DNA of 64,000 bases from an uncultured Lachnospiraceae bacterium. GTDB lineage: Bacteria > Bacillota > Clostridia > Lachnospirales > Lachnospiraceae. Within the stretch, counting starts at the first letter, position 1. Every line of letters begins with the position of its first letter. The stretch lies in assembly GCA_910578555.1 (NCBI GenBank), contig CAJTPS010000002.1, forward strand, positions 1,880-65,879, given 5' to 3'. The notes beneath the pieces are model-generated. The model was not told where the DNA came from. It did not search any database and saw only the letters and a list, made by a program, of their open reading frames with translations. Positions 7,840 through 15,801 of this stretch are shown here, in pieces. The position numbers and the translations under genes were made by a program.

Positions 7840-8760
7840 ATGAAATTACCAAAGTTTTCGAAAGAAACAAAGAACAATCATCCGATACCGCCCTGGATGG
7901 GGGATATGGATGAGGGAGATTTTATCAGTTGTGACACGGTATTTAAGATGGGAGGGTACTGGGACATATTTGACAAATGCAGTTTTCCGTGCGAAGAAAA
8001 GGGAGATATCAGATATTTTGTGTATAATCCCATAAAGCATGGCGGTGCATCGGCGGACAGAAGGTATCCTGTGCTGATGTGGATACATGGTCTTAACTGT
8101 TCCATAGACGGGATCAGGTGCGTGGGTTACTGCGGGGCGGAGCAGTATGCATCTAGGACATATCAGGATGCCATGGGCGGCGGTGCATTTATCATAGTAC
8201 CGCTTGCAAATGAAATAAGACTTGAGGATGATACCATAGTTGGTTCCTGGGATGAAGAATATCTGCCATATTTAAAGGCTATTTATGATAAGGTTTGTGA
8301 GGAAAATGCGGATCATACCGGGGACAGATTTATTATGGGTGCCTCCAGCGGCGGATATGTTACATGGAGAATGTTAGAACTTTATGGTGATTATTTCAAA
8401 GGAGGTATTCCCTGTGCATCCGGTTATGTGCCTGGGAAAGAGAGCCTCAGACAGATAGATGAAGCGGGTATACACTTAATTGTTGCACATGGCCGTCATG
8501 ATGAGATGGCGCTGTTTGAGGAGTGTATAAAACCGATAGAAAATGAACTGCACAATATGAGAAACTGTACTTGTTTCTTTCCGGAATGGGTCAGAAATGA
8601 GGACAAGGGAGTCTCTTCCATCAATTATGGAATAGAGATGGGGCAGCATTGCATTATTAATCCGATTCAGGGCAATCTGATGTATACCGATGGAACCTGT
8701 TATGACGAGTGTCTGCCTGATGGCATCACAGGTTGGATCAGGGAAGTTTTACGTGCGTGA
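7840..8760 (+). CDS. Alpha/beta hydrolase, esterase-like
   Basis: 306 residues, no signal peptide. The segment PVLMWIHGLN is the oxyanion HG strand, GASSGGY gives the GxSxG nucleophile elbow (Ser169), HGRHDE supplies a likely acid residue, and GQHCIIN a late histidine. This is the layout of the feruloyl/acetyl-esterase-like hydrolases. The substrate cannot be told from the sequence. AAGGAG sits about nine bases before the ATG. It follows lysA by 38 bp on the same strand, so it may share that transcript. Confidence 0.75.
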   Translation: MKLPKFSKETKNNHPIPPWMGDMDEGDFISCDTVFKMGGYWDIFDKCSFPCEEKGDIRYFVYNPIKHGGASADRRYPVLMWIHGLNCSIDGIRCVGYCGAEQYASRTYQDAMGGGAFIIVPLANEIRLEDDTIVGSWDEEYLPYLKAIYDKVCEENADHTGDRFIMGASSGGYVTWRMLELYGDYFKGGIPCASGYVPGKESLRQIDEAGIHLIVAHGRHDEMALFEECIKPIENELHNMRNCTCFFPEWVRNEDKGVSSINYGIEMGQHCIINPIQGNLMYTDGTCYDECLPDGITGWIREVLRA

Positions 8761-8814
8761 AGAAAAGTCTGCAGAAACAGATCTTCCGTGATAATGATTG
8801 GGCTATTGTTATGC

Positions 8815-8857
8815 AAAGTAAAAAGCTGAAATTCTCGATTTGACAAGAATTTCAGCT
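8815..8857 (-). terminator. Intrinsic terminator of tRNA-Leu
   Basis: A perfect 12-bp stem: AGCTGAAATTCT at 8824-8835 and AGAATTTCAGCT at 8846-8857, with a 10-base loop. Read on the minus strand it is followed by TTTTTAC, directly downstream of the tRNA 3' end. Confidence 0.85.
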
Positions 8858-8867
8858 ATATGAACAA

Positions 8868-8950
8868 TGCCGGCGATGGGACTTGAACCCATACGTGGTT
8901 GCCCACAACAGATTTTGAGTCTGCCTCGTCTGCCATTCCGACACGCCGGC
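8868..8950 (-). tRNA. tRNA-Leu (anticodon CAA)
   Basis: 83 nt without an encoded CCA. The 7-bp acceptor stem pairs GCCGGCG with CGCCGGC, with discriminator A. The anticodon loop CTCAAAA gives CAA, reading UUG. The long variable arm (GTGG/CCAC hairpin) makes it class II, and the T-loop GGTTCAAGTCC is standard. A terminator lies immediately downstream on the minus strand. Confidence 0.95.
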
Positions 8951-9027
8951 GCGTCTAGCAAACAAACCATATGATAGCATAATTGCAGCAAATTAGCAAG
9001 TAATTTTGTAAAATTTGTAAATTGGCC

Positions 9028-9166
9028 GTAACAGTTCAGCCTTATGCTATTCCGCGAGTAAAATCGCTCTGTATGCGATTTTGCGAGTTATGCAGGCGCC
9101 AAATGCGACTATGGAGCATTTTGTGTGCCTCAGGCGTGACAGTGAAGCTGAAGGCTGAACTGTTAC
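9028..9166. repeat. 139-bp element with perfect 16-bp terminal inverted repeats
   Basis: GTAACAGTTCAGCCTT at 9028-9043 is the exact reverse complement of 9151-9166. Inside is a further hairpin, AAAATCGC/GCGATTTT near 9060-9083. The element lies between tRNA-Leu and a GH25 gene and encodes nothing convincing. Size and ends fit a MITE or a large intergenic palindrome. I saw no clear target-site duplication. Confidence 0.65.
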
Positions 9167-9316
9167 AATCGGCGTTCAGGGGCTTTGTTACGGGGATTTT
9201 CCTGCTTAAACTTTCTGAAACTCAAAAGTAACGATATACAAAGCATGAAAAATGTGATATATTTATAATTAACGCAATACTTTTGTAACATTTATGATAA
9301 GCTTAGGGGAGAACAA

Positions 9317-10426
9317 ATGAGTAAATTGGGTAAAAAGGGGCTTACCCTGCTGCTTGCCGGTGCGATCGCCATGATGCCGGTAAGTCAGGCACAGGCGATA
9401 GGAGCGGGGAGTTCTATTGCCAGAGGAATCGATGTATCAAAACACAATCTGGCGATCGATTGGAATCAGGTCCCGTCTTCGGGAGTGAGCTTCGCTTTTA
9501 TCAAAGCAGGCAGCACCAATTCAGGTGTAGATCCCTATTTCGATGCGAACATGAACGGTGCGAATGCTGCCGGACTCAGGACGGGTGTCTATTTGTATTC
9601 TTATGCAACAAATGCGGAACAGGCACAGAATGAAGCCAATCTTTTATTGCAGTGGATGAGTAATTATACGGTCAGCTATCCGGTCGTGTATGATGTGGAG
9701 GATGCCTGTCACAAGAATATGTCACAGGCACAACTGCAGGAGATCATAAATACGTTCTGTTCCACAGTCGAAGCACAGGGATATTATCCGGTGGTCTACT
9801 CCAATAAGAATATGTTTTTAAACAAGATCGGCGATATTCCATATGATAAGTGGGTCGCACAGTATGCGGATGCTTTAGAGTACGAAGGAGCCTCTTTCTG
9901 GCAGAATACTTCCCACGGAAAAGTGGCCGGCATCCCTACCAGGGTGGACATGAATTACCAGTTTAAGGATTATACTTCACTGATCGTCGCGGACGGTTTT
10001 GCACCGCGGGGTGACAGGCAGGTGTTCTATGCGAACTATAGAATGCAACGCTCCTGTTGGGCGCATTGGGAAGACCGGAAGTACCATTTGGATGAGAACG
10101 GATTCGTACAGAAGGGGTGCTGGTTTGAGGATGAGTCCGGAAGATATTTTCTGGCCACCAAGGATGGACATGCGCTTCGCGAAGATGTAACCATTGAGGG
10201 TGTAGAATACTTTTTTGATGAGAATGCAGTCATGCAGACCGGGCTGGTTCTGAGACCCGACGGCAATACCTATTACTACGATGCCACAGGCGCGTTACAG
10301 AAGAATGTGACGGTGGAAATAGACGGTATTACATATGAGGTCGATAAGAATGGCGTAGCAGCGGCTGCAGCAGCAGCGTTACCTGCGCCGGAGGCGGCAG
10401 AGGAAACGGCCGCTGCAGCACAGTGA
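9317..10426 (+). CDS. Secreted GH25 muramidase with C-terminal wall-binding-like repeats
   Basis: 369 residues. Signal peptide with a cleavage site after AQA (residue 27). The GH25 domain covers about 35-230: RGIDVSKHN (Asp39) and VYDVEDA (Asp126, Glu128) are the expected catalytic strands. It should cut the beta-1,4 bond between MurNAc and GlcNAc in peptidoglycan. From about 235 to 345, short aromatic/glycine units (CWAHWEDRKYHLDENG, GNTYYYDATGALQ) resemble choline-binding-type repeats. An Ala-rich tail ends the protein. GGGGAG precedes the ATG. A TATAAT at 9264-9269 lacks a good -35, so the promoter is unsure. Confidence 0.87.
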   Translation: MSKLGKKGLTLLLAGAIAMMPVSQAQAIGAGSSIARGIDVSKHNLAIDWNQVPSSGVSFAFIKAGSTNSGVDPYFDANMNGANAAGLRTGVYLYSYATNAEQAQNEANLLLQWMSNYTVSYPVVYDVEDACHKNMSQAQLQEIINTFCSTVEAQGYYPVVYSNKNMFLNKIGDIPYDKWVAQYADALEYEGASFWQNTSHGKVAGIPTRVDMNYQFKDYTSLIVADGFAPRGDRQVFYANYRMQRSCWAHWEDRKYHLDENGFVQKGCWFEDESGRYFLATKDGHALREDVTIEGVEYFFDENAVMQTGLVLRPDGNTYYYDATGALQKNVTVEIDGITYEVDKNGVAAAAAAALPAPEAAEETAAAAQ

Positions 10427-10524
10427 GCTGAATATATTGTGTGACGCTTTTGTCTGGCAAAGGATAAGTGAAATAACATATTATAGCATATGCCGTTGAT
10501 TATGACGGTGGAATGGAGATTTCT

Positions 10525-11313
10525 ATGAAACCACGCAAACATAAGCACAAGGAATCTTTCTCCATCCTTCTGATTTCCAATACGGGACAAAACAGCAGAC
10601 AGTTTCATGCTTCACATTTTTTCCTGCGTCTGTTTACGGTTTTTGCAGTTGTTCTGTGTGTTTCCTTCGGATGGCTTATATATCAGTATTGGATCGGTTT
10701 GGAAAACAGGGAGTCGGTCAGTGTTACAAGCAGGAAGGAAAACACCGATGACAGCGAGATTCAGGCGGAACTTCTTGAGAGGCTTTCAACACAGGAAAAA
10801 ATGGTAGCGCAATTGGAGGAAGAGAAGGAGAACTTAAGCAGACAGAATGAAGCATTGACATCGGAGAACAAGGCGCTGCTTGCGGCGGCGAAGGGGAACC
10901 TGGCAGCAGAGCAGGAGCCGCAGGAACAGGCAACAGGGGATGACACTGCGTTTCCCAGCAAATATCCTTACTCGGAGCAGGGAACCGTGGCGGAGAAATA
11001 TTCGGCGGAACATCCGTATGTGTCGATTGGTACGGAGGGAGCAGGCAATATTATTGCGGCGGGTGACGGGACGGTGTCCATGGTCGGTTCCGATGACACT
11101 TATCCGCTAATCATTGAAATAGAGCACGGCAACGGCTATCAGACGCGTTATATGTTTTTACAGGCAGCGGAAGCTAAGCAGGCGGAAGGTGAGCAGGTTC
11201 AAATCGGAACGGCACTTGCCGCGGTGGATACAGATAATGTGCAGGTAGATTATCAGGTTATATTTGAAGGGCAGCCGATTGATCCGTTGATCGTGTTTGA
11301 GGCAAAAGGATAA
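10525..11313 (+). CDS. Membrane-anchored M23 (LytM-like) protein lacking metal ligands
   Basis: 262 residues from ATG 10525, which has GGAG six bases upstream; ATG 10513 has no usable spacing. One TM helix at about 30-55, a coiled coil at about 75-120, then an M23-like domain at about 160-262. The domain keeps the fold sequence (IIAAGDGTVSMVG, EHGNGYQTRYMFL, GTALAAVDTDNVQVDYQV). The zinc ligands are not intact: the HxxxD site reads HPYVS and the HxH site reads YMF. It is therefore probably non-catalytic, as known for EnvC-type amidase activators. The gene is 15 bp upstream of the bactofilin gene, so a shared wall-shaping role is likely. Confidence 0.78.
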   Translation: MKPRKHKHKESFSILLISNTGQNSRQFHASHFFLRLFTVFAVVLCVSFGWLIYQYWIGLENRESVSVTSRKENTDDSEIQAELLERLSTQEKMVAQLEEEKENLSRQNEALTSENKALLAAAKGNLAAEQEPQEQATGDDTAFPSKYPYSEQGTVAEKYSAEHPYVSIGTEGAGNIIAAGDGTVSMVGSDDTYPLIIEIEHGNGYQTRYMFLQAAEAKQAEGEQVQIGTALAAVDTDNVQVDYQVIFEGQPIDPLIVFEAKG

Positions 11314-11328
11314 AGGAGAGGAATAATT

Positions 11329-11781
11329 ATGTTAGGGAAAAGTAAAAATGAGAATTACATGGATGATTCAAAAACCAAAGTGAGTACATTGATTGGTGAG
11401 GGCACTGTCTTTGACGGTGATCTGACATCACCCGAAACCATACGGATAGATGGTGTGATCAACGGTAACTGTACGTGCAGTAAGAAACTGATTCTCAGCG
11501 CTGACGGACAGGTTAAGGGTAACATTTCGGCACAGAGTGTTATCATATCCGGTAAAGTTGACGGTGATATTGTGGTCAGCGGTAAATTGGAACTTCTTTC
11601 TACCGGCAAGATTGCCGGCAACATCACGGCAAGTTCACTTGTGATCGACGAGGGGGCATGTTTTGACGGCAGATGTACGATGACATCCCCGATCGGAGAA
11701 CATTATCTGCCGGATAAGCAGAATAAACCGGACGGGCAGGATAAAAAGGACGAAACAGGCGACACCAAAGATAAGAGATAG
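11329..11781 (+). CDS. Bactofilin family cytoskeletal protein
   Basis: 150 residues. The central part (about 18-115) is the bactofilin (DUF583) beta-helix with its short glycine and valine repeats: IGEGTVFDGDL, IRIDGVINGN, GQVKGNISAQ, GKVDGDIVVS, GKIAGNITAS. The N-terminus and the charged C-terminal tail are disordered. Bactofilins polymerise without nucleotide at the membrane and often pair with M23-type proteins to control wall shape. The upstream gene is such a protein. AAAGGAGAGG precedes the ATG and a strong terminator ends the operon. Confidence 0.92.
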   Translation: MLGKSKNENYMDDSKTKVSTLIGEGTVFDGDLTSPETIRIDGVINGNCTCSKKLILSADGQVKGNISAQSVIISGKVDGDIVVSGKLELLSTGKIAGNITASSLVIDEGACFDGRCTMTSPIGEHYLPDKQNKPDGQDKKDETGDTKDKR

Positions 11782-11795
11782 AACGGATTCGAAGT

Positions 11796-11838
11796 ATACC
11801 GTAATGTTTAGCGCAGATGAAACATTACGGTATTTTTT
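11796..11838 (+). terminator. Strong terminator after the bactofilin
   Basis: A perfect 14-bp stem, ATACCGTAATGTTT (11796-11809) with AAACATTACGGTAT (11820-11833), 10-base loop, then a six-T tract. Confidence 0.95.
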
Positions 11839-11887
11839 CGTTGCCGCGCACTCGGATACGAGTAACATTTTTTCAGTGTATAAGACT

Positions 11888-11916
11888 TTTCAAAAGACAT
11901 GCTTATGGTATATAAT
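11888..11916 (+). promoter_or_regulatory. Candidate promoter for the zinc-finger protein and polA
   Basis: TATAAT at 11911-11916 with TTTCAA 17 bp upstream. The -10 is perfect and the -35 is poor. Confidence 0.45.
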
Positions 11917-11970
11917 AAAATCTGTATGGGCGCATAATAGATTATGAACAACAGAAAGATGTGACAAGGT

Positions 11971-12294
11971 ATGAACTGTAATGAGGCGGAGAAAAAAATA
12001 CCTTCTTTCCTACGGGATGATCTGGATAGCAGCAGGCTCGAAGAGTTTGTGGAACATATAGAGAACTGTCCGGAATGTAAGGAAGAACTGTCGATCCAGT
12101 TCCTGGTTGTGGAAGGGCTTGAGCGGCTTGAAGGCGGCAATAATTTCAACTTACAGGAAGAACTTCTCATGAAACTGGAGGATGCCGAACACCGGATCGG
12201 CGTGCACCGGATGCTGTGGTATATTTTACTGTGCTTGGAAGCAGCTGTGGTGACGGCGATTATTGTCGCGTTATGCGTGGTTTTCCGCATGTAA
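11971..12294 (+). CDS. Anti-sigma-factor-like zinc-finger membrane protein
   Basis: 107 residues. The first half is a zf-HC2 type zinc finger: Cys3, then HIENCPECKEEL near residue 29-40 (HxxxCxxC). A single TM helix at about 83-105 ends the protein with almost no outer domain. That is the layout of small anti-sigma factors, but no sigma gene is adjacent, and the missing outer domain makes signal sensing by this protein alone unlikely. A weak AAGG lies directly before the ATG. polA begins 80 bp downstream on the same strand. Confidence 0.7.
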   Translation: MNCNEAEKKIPSFLRDDLDSSRLEEFVEHIENCPECKEELSIQFLVVEGLERLEGGNNFNLQEELLMKLEDAEHRIGVHRMLWYILLCLEAAVVTAIIVALCVVFRM

Positions 12295-12374
12295 CATTTC
12301 GGATGGAAGGGCAAGGCGGCAGAAAAATGATCCGGGATACCGGATGTGGAACGACTTGGAAGGGCATGGAACAG

Positions 12375-15119
12375 ATGAGTCAAAAACTTGTATTGATAGA
12401 TGGACACAGCATATTGAACCGGGCTTTCTACGGGGTGCCCGATCTTACGAACGGACAGGGACTGCACACGAACGCGGTGTACGGGTTCCTGAATATTATG
12501 TTTAAAATTCTGGAGGAAGAGCAGCCGGATTATCTGACGGTGGCATTTGATGTACATGCGCCGACCTTCCGACATGAGATATATGATGCATATAAAGGTA
12601 CGAGAAAGCCGATGCCGACGGAACTGCGGGAGCAGGTGCCGGTGATGAAGCAGATGCTTCAGGCGATGGGCATATGCATTATGGAGAAAGCCGGACTGGA
12701 GGCGGATGATATACTGGGAACACTTGCCGGACGCGGAGAGAGAGAGGGCATGGAGGTTGCCCTGGTATCAGGAGACCGGGATCTGCTGCAGATTGCAACG
12801 GATCATATTAAGATCAGGATTCCGAAGACAAAGGGCGGCAGAACGGAGATTGAAGACTATTATGCCGGGGATGTGAAGGCCAAATACCAGGTTACTCCGA
12901 TTCAGTTTATTGATCTGAAGGCACTGATGGGTGATACGGCGGATAATATTCCGGGAGTACCTAAGGTGGGAGAGAAGACGGCAACGGAACTGATGGTGCA
13001 GTTTGGCTCTTTGGATAATATCTATGCGCATGTGGAGGAGATCACGAAGAAAGCGGTCAGGGAATCGCTGATCAATAACAAAGAACTGGCGGAGTTGTCC
13101 AGAACACTTGCCACCATCAATGTAAACAGTGATATAGAGTATTGTTTTGACGATGCGAAAGTGGGAAATTTCTATACGGAAGAAGCTTATGTGTTGTGTA
13201 AGCAGCTGGAGTTTAAGAATCTGCTCTCCCGGTTTGAGAAAGATGTGACCGTACACAACCGGCAGACGGTATTTTTTGCTGAGGCCAAAGAACTGACGGA
13301 GGTGGAAGCGCTGTTTGCGGACTGCAGGCGCCTGGGTGAAGAGAGCGGCGGACAGCATGAGATCGGACTGATGATTCTGTCGGACACCGGAGAGACTGCA
13401 GGCTGTGTAGGCGTGGCTATAGCTCTCAGCGTGGAGTCCGGTAAAGAGGCGGTCCGTTTTGTCCCCTGTCAGGGACTGGTGACGGCGCAGTATCTTCTGG
13501 GTAAGATTGGTGAGATTATCACGAAAGAAATATGCAGAGTATCTGTTTTTGACATCAAGAAAGTATACGGACAGATCGGAGAATACTGCATCGGGCGGCG
13601 GGAGGACACGGCGGATGCCGGACCGGAGGATGTGATGCGTCCGTACCGCAAAAAACGGTATTTTGATATTCTGTTGGCGGCATACCTGCTTAATCCGTTG
13701 AAAAACGATTATGAGGCGGAGAATGTTGCCGGTGAGTATCTGGGGCTTACGATTCCGGACCGCGCGCAGGTATGCGGCAAGGCTTCTTATGCGGAGGCGT
13801 ATGCAAAGGAGCCGCAGGAGGTCATGGAATATGCGTGTTTTCATACCTATGTGTGTCTGGCGGCGGCGCCGATTCTGCGTGAACGGCTACAGGAACAGGG
13901 CATGTACGAACTGATGTATGATATCGAGATGCCGCTCACGAGGGTACTCTATGATATGGAGCAGTACGGCGTGCTGGTGAAACCGGATGCGTTAAAAGCG
14001 TATGGCGATGCGCTGACGGGCCGGATCGCGGAACTGGAACAGGCTGTCTATGCGCAGGCCGGATGTGAATTTAACATTAATTCGCCGAAGCAGCTGGGCG
14101 AGATTCTTTTTGATAAAATGGGGATACAGGGCGGTAAGAAGACCAAGACCGGCTACTCTACCGCGGCGGATGTCCTGGAAAAGCTGGCACCGGACTATCC
14201 CATCGTGTCGGATATTCTGGAATACAGAGGGCTTACGAAATTAAAGTCCACTTATGCGGACGGACTGGCGGCATATATTGATGAGGGAGGCAGGATTCAT
14301 TCTACTTTTAACCAGACCATCACCGCGACAGGAAGGATCAGTTCCACAGAGCCGAACCTGCAGAATATACCAATGAGAATGGAACTGGGGCGCCGAATCC
14401 GTAAAGTATTTGTACCGATGGAAGGCTATTTGTTTGTGGATGCGGATTATTCCCAGATTGAACTTCGTGTGCTTGCGCATATGTCCGGCGACAGGCAGCT
14501 GATCGAGGCGTATAAGATGGACGAGGACATTCACCGGATCACAGCTTCCAAGGTGTTCCATACGCCGTTTGAAGAGGTGACGGATTTACAGAGACGCAAT
14601 GCCAAAGCAGTGAATTTCGGTATTGTTTACGGTATCAGTTCCTTTGGCTTAAGTCAGGATCTGAGTATTTCCAAGAAAGAGGCAGCGGCGTATATCGAGC
14701 AGTATTTTGAGACGTATCCGGATGTGAAGAAATTTCTGGATGTCACGGTGGAGCATGCGAAGCAGAACGGGTACGTGACTACCATGTACGGACGCAGGCG
14801 TCCGATTCCGGAACTGGCATCAGGTAATTTCATGCAGAGGTCTTTCGGGGAACGGGTAGCCATGAACTCACCGATTCAGGGGACGGCAGCGGATATTATG
14901 AAGATTGCCATGATCCGCGTATGGGAGAGGCTGCACCGGGAACATCTGCGGTCCAGAATGATTCTGCAGGTGCACGACGAGTTATTGATCGAGACGTTTA
15001 TCGGTGAGGAATCACAGGTACGCCGTATTCTGGAAGAGGAAATGCAGCATGCGGCCGAATTATCCGTGTCGCTGGAGATCGATATGCATACGGGAAGCGA
15101 TTGGTATGAAGCGAAGTAG
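12375..15119 (+). CDS. polA: DNA polymerase I
   Basis: 914 residues. Residues 1-290 form the 5'-3' exonuclease (LIDGHSILNRAF, DVHAPTFRHE, SGDRDLLQ, MGDTADNIPGVPKVGEKTA). The middle (about 300-510) aligns with the 3'-5' exonuclease domain but does not show the DxE metal ligands, so proofreading is probably lost, as in other Gram-positive Pol I. The polymerase domain has motif A DADYSQIELR (Asp689), motif B RRNAKAVNFGIVYG and motif C VHDE (His867-Glu869). It fills repair gaps and removes RNA primers. ATG 12366 is an alternative start. Longer in-frame readings overlap the upstream gene and are not family-like. Confidence 0.96.
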   Translation: MSQKLVLIDGHSILNRAFYGVPDLTNGQGLHTNAVYGFLNIMFKILEEEQPDYLTVAFDVHAPTFRHEIYDAYKGTRKPMPTELREQVPVMKQMLQAMGICIMEKAGLEADDILGTLAGRGEREGMEVALVSGDRDLLQIATDHIKIRIPKTKGGRTEIEDYYAGDVKAKYQVTPIQFIDLKALMGDTADNIPGVPKVGEKTATELMVQFGSLDNIYAHVEEITKKAVRESLINNKELAELSRTLATINVNSDIEYCFDDAKVGNFYTEEAYVLCKQLEFKNLLSRFEKDVTVHNRQTVFFAEAKELTEVEALFADCRRLGEESGGQHEIGLMILSDTGETAGCVGVAIALSVESGKEAVRFVPCQGLVTAQYLLGKIGEIITKEICRVSVFDIKKVYGQIGEYCIGRREDTADAGPEDVMRPYRKKRYFDILLAAYLLNPLKNDYEAENVAGEYLGLTIPDRAQVCGKASYAEAYAKEPQEVMEYACFHTYVCLAAAPILRERLQEQGMYELMYDIEMPLTRVLYDMEQYGVLVKPDALKAYGDALTGRIAELEQAVYAQAGCEFNINSPKQLGEILFDKMGIQGGKKTKTGYSTAADVLEKLAPDYPIVSDILEYRGLTKLKSTYADGLAAYIDEGGRIHSTFNQTITATGRISSTEPNLQNIPMRMELGRRIRKVFVPMEGYLFVDADYSQIELRVLAHMSGDRQLIEAYKMDEDIHRITASKVFHTPFEEVTDLQRRNAKAVNFGIVYGISSFGLSQDLSISKKEAAAYIEQYFETYPDVKKFLDVTVEHAKQNGYVTTMYGRRRPIPELASGNFMQRSFGERVAMNSPIQGTAADIMKIAMIRVWERLHREHLRSRMILQVHDELLIETFIGEESQVRRILEEEMQHAAELSVSLEIDMHTGSDWYEAK

Positions 15120-15192
15120 GAAAGCGTCAGAGGAACTGCGTGACAAGAGGAAGTTATAAGGTACGCAGAGCAGGGTACAGGGGCGGTATGAA

Positions 15193-15801
15193 ATGAAAGT
15201 AGTTGGAATCACGGGCGGCATCGGAGCTGGAAAGTCACAGATACTGGCTTATCTGAAAGAACATACGCGCTGCCGCATTATCATAGCGGATCAGGTGGCG
15301 CATGAGCTGGAAGAGCCGGGCGGGCGATGCTATCAGCCGATTGTATCAATACTGGGAACGGCGATACTGACAGAGGATGGCAGGATTGACAGGGCAAAGA
15401 TGGCGGCGAGAATTTTTGCGGACGGGAAGCTGCTTTCTCAGATCAACGAAATCGTGCATCCGGCGGTGAAAGAATATATTACCGGGGCGATCGCCGAGGA
15501 GCGGGCGGGAGACCGGATTGATTATCTCTTTATAGAAGCGGCGCTTCTGATTGAGGACGGATACAAGACGATCGTCGATGAACTGTGGTATATCCATACG
15601 GACATACAGGTCAGAAGAGAACGGCTGAAGGCATCCAGAGGATATTCTGATGAAAAAATCGACAGTATTATGAATGGACAGCTGTCGGAAGAGGAGTTTT
15701 ACGGACAATGTTCCGTGGTGATTGATAACAGTGGGACACTGGACAGTGTCTACAGACAGATTGATAAGAAATTGGGGGAAGACCTGTGTCAGAAACGATG
15801 A
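15193..15801 (+). CDS. coaE: Dephospho-CoA kinase
   Basis: 202 residues, the usual size. It phosphorylates dephospho-CoA in the last step of CoA synthesis. The P-loop GGIGAGKS begins at residue 8, IIADQVAHELEEPG is the substrate-binding DxxxH segment, and the lid/helix region RRERLKASRGYSDEKI is conserved. It sits 73 bp after polA, a common pairing. The end overlaps the start of the FtsA-like gene by 16 bp, so the two are probably translationally coupled. Confidence 0.95.
   Translation: MKVVGITGGIGAGKSQILAYLKEHTRCRIIIADQVAHELEEPGGRCYQPIVSILGTAILTEDGRIDRAKMAARIFADGKLLSQINEIVHPAVKEYITGAIAEERAGDRIDYLFIEAALLIEDGYKTIVDELWYIHTDIQVRRERLKASRGYSDEKIDSIMNGQLSEEEFYGQCSVVIDNSGTLDSVYRQIDKKLGEDLCQKR

Noticed and set aside
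8809..8991. Minus-strand frame of 60 codons
   Set aside because: It covers tRNA-Leu and its terminator.
9022..9231. Plus-strand frame of 69 codons
   Set aside because: It lies within the 139-bp inverted-repeat element and lacks a ribosome binding site.
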